This document shows, in pieces, positions 62,845-64,000 of a DNA stretch of 64,000 bases (its first letter is position 1; each line of letters opens with the position of its first letter). The stretch is from Desulfurococcus sp038881575 (GTDB taxonomy: Archaea; Thermoproteota; Thermoprotei_A; Sulfolobales; Desulfurococcaceae). A model generated the notes under the pieces. The model worked only from the letters and a program-made list of their open reading frames with translations. It was not told where the DNA came from and searched no databases. The stretch lies in assembly GCF_038881575.1 (NCBI RefSeq), contig NZ_JAVZPN010000001.1:271749-335748 (forward strand). Direction: 5' to 3'. Made by a program: the position numbers and the translations under genes.

Positions 62845-63489
62845 ATGCCAGCTGGAGATAGAAAGCCCCGCTCCAGGAAGCTCACTGATTTCATGGCTCC
62901 CAGGGATAAAGACCGGGTGAGCGGGAAAACCAGTGGTTCCACAGATACCGTGAAATCCGCTGAGGGACAAGCCATCCCTCAAAATAATACGGCCAGCCTC
63001 GATGAAATAAAGGAGATCATCCTGAGGAAGGCAAGGTCGTCTAGGACGACCGAGAAGAAGCCTGAAACACAGGAGCCCGGCTTAAATAATAACGGGAAGC
63101 TTATGGAAATGATTAAGATCATATCGTCCTCTAAACTAGTTAGAACCATAGAGTGTAACCAGCAAGGTGTATGTAATGATGGAAAGAGGATTGGCGAGAT
63201 CTTTACTGACGAATACGGGATTAAGCGTCAAAGAGGCTTCATCAACACCACCCGTTTACCTATATTCCTAGATTTAATCGTCGAGGAGGCGGAAGCCGTG
63301 CCTGCACTTAGGGATAAAGCATATATCGTTAAGACAAGGAGAGGGTCTTTAGCACTGGTACCAGATGACTTCATATGCGAGCTGAATTCGCGATATGGTA
63401 TTATAATACCCACCATAGAGAAATGCGTTAACTATAAGAGTAACCCGTGGATAGATAGGAGCAGGAGTGCTAGGAGGAAAAATACGTGA
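62845..63489 (+). CDS. unrecognised protein with disordered N-terminus
   Basis: The 214-residue protein has a highly polar, probably unfolded first 90 residues (PRSRKLTDFMAPRDKDR and similar), then a folded part from about 90. IECNQQGVCNDGKRIGEIF has two Cys in a loop, and a basic tail (DRSRSARRKNT) ends it. I see no family. The composition of the folded part (alpha/beta, VVEEAEAVPALRDKAYIVK-like strands) suggests a small nucleic-acid-binding or adaptor domain. It is single, divergent from the tRNA. Confidence 0.5.
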   Translation: MPAGDRKPRSRKLTDFMAPRDKDRVSGKTSGSTDTVKSAEGQAIPQNNTASLDEIKEIILRKARSSRTTEKKPETQEPGLNNNGKLMEMIKIISSSKLVRTIECNQQGVCNDGKRIGEIFTDEYGIKRQRGFINTTRLPIFLDLIVEEAEAVPALRDKAYIVKTRRGSLALVPDDFICELNSRYGIIIPTIEKCVNYKSNPWIDRSRSARRKNT

Positions 63490-63512
63490 TTAAAAACAAT
63501 TATGGTTAAGCC

Positions 63513-63863
63513 TTAGGTAGTTACCTTGTATAGGGTCTCCCCTACATCTACATCCATTAGTCTTGGGGTTCTTCTACGGCGTCTACGCTTAATAGTGGTG
63601 GGCTCCCACTTCATGTCGGGTGTTCCGAGACTTCCATCCGGGAACTCCACTATCTTCTTCAATGCTAGTAGGTGATTCACGGCTTTACGTACTCTATCCT
63701 CACCAGCAATACCGCTGAACTCCTTGACGAGTTCCTGGAAGAATACTGGCTTACCCTTGTTTCTAATGGCATCGTATACTATGTCGGGTAATTCTATATC
63801 CCTGGGGGCTATCTCGATTAGTATGTCTGAGTCCTCATATACTACTTTTTTCTTCCTAACCAT
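63513..63863 (-). CDS. unrecognised small protein, winged-helix-like
   Basis: The 116-residue protein has a predicted winged-helix core: DIVYDAIRNKGKPVFFQELV, then AGEDRVRKAVNHLLALKKIV and EFPDGSLGT as wing. The C-terminal stretch is very basic (RRRRRRTPR), so nucleic-acid binding is likely. ATG 63863 is preferred to GTG 63872, since GGTGGAG precedes it. It converges with the gene at 62845. The final 63864-64000 holds an AT-rich promoter region. Confidence 0.55.
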   Translation of the reverse strand: MVRKKKVVYEDSDILIEIAPRDIELPDIVYDAIRNKGKPVFFQELVKEFSGIAGEDRVRKAVNHLLALKKIVEFPDGSLGTPDMKWEPTTIKRRRRRRTPRLMDVDVGETLYKVTT

Positions 63864-64000
63864 TTTCTCCACCGATCTATATTATGTGGGATAGTAATAT
63901 ATAAACTTTTTTCATTATTAAATCCCACCAGTCAATGGTTAGCCAGCATTTATAACATAATCCACTGGTTCCACCGGGTTTGAATCTGCCATAGGATTAC

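Noticed and set aside
1..64000. CRISPR array or cas genes
   Set aside because: No regularly spaced repeats were seen; the recurring palindromes are far apart and have mobile-element ends.

Overview
The window looks like a chromosomal segment of a hyperthermophilic crenarchaeon, most likely of the Desulfurococcales (a Desulfurococcus-like lineage is my inference). The signs are PCNA, an archaeal-type CCA-adding enzyme, archaeal apgM, the archaeal pantoate kinase/phosphopantothenate synthetase route to CoA, GH57 glucan enzymes, a tungstate transporter, a tRNA-Lys(CUU) gene without encoded CCA, AGG/AGA-rich arginine codons, frequent GTG/TTG starts and strong GGTG-type Shine-Dalgarno (SD) sites.

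Layout. 1-1350: a VapBC-type toxin-antitoxin pair and a small AbrB-like protein, flanked by inverted palindromic repeats, plus a GC-rich structured stretch. 1.5-15 kb: a surface-glycan cluster with a GT-C-like membrane protein, a broken FkbM methyltransferase, GT2 and GT4 glycosyltransferases and a complete dTDP-rhamnose set (rfbA, rfbB, rfbD, rfbC). Mixed in is a gene graveyard: an inversion-split GT2, a GT4 fragment, an Alg14/Alg13-type gene broken by frameshifts and a transposon tail, and another GT2 relic. 15.5-17.8 kb: a tungstate ABC transporter. 18-21.5 kb: an archaeal AAA ATPase with an unusual leader and an ArsB-type permease, separated by decayed sequence.

21.8-33.5 kb is an information-processing block: zinc ribbon protein, kinase, CCA-adding enzyme, ThpR, UPF0200, UPF0201, PCNA and partner, PhoH-KH ATPase, transglutaminase, Trm5/Taw2-type methyltransferase, endonuclease III, AsnRS and a RimI-like acetyltransferase. 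33.6-44.4 kb holds nearly the whole archaeal pantothenate/CoA route (coaBC, phosphopantothenate synthetase, pantoate kinase, panB, panE), with an HPr-kinase-like P-loop protein, apgM, an ABC-2 exporter and an HTH-ThiN regulator. 44.65-55.5 kb carries a second ABC-2 exporter, then a regulator and a glucan operon (maltokinase-like kinase, three GH57 enzymes, a glycogen synthase). 55.6-62.4 kb has a DHH phosphoesterase, a thioredoxin/CcdA pair, HtpX, an extracytoplasmic Lon-like (S16) protease and a metallophosphoesterase. The window closes with tRNA-Lys and two small unrecognised genes.

The most striking non-genic signal is a family of short palindromic elements that look like reduced IS200/IS605 (TnpB-type) ends. 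Two are mini-elements of about 200 bp with related left and right palindromes (44446-44648 and 62387-62612), and each ends directly at the start codon of a gene. Others are single palindromes that look like left-end/right-end recombinants. Several decayed tnpB 3' tails are also present. No CRISPR array, rRNA or intact transposase is visible.
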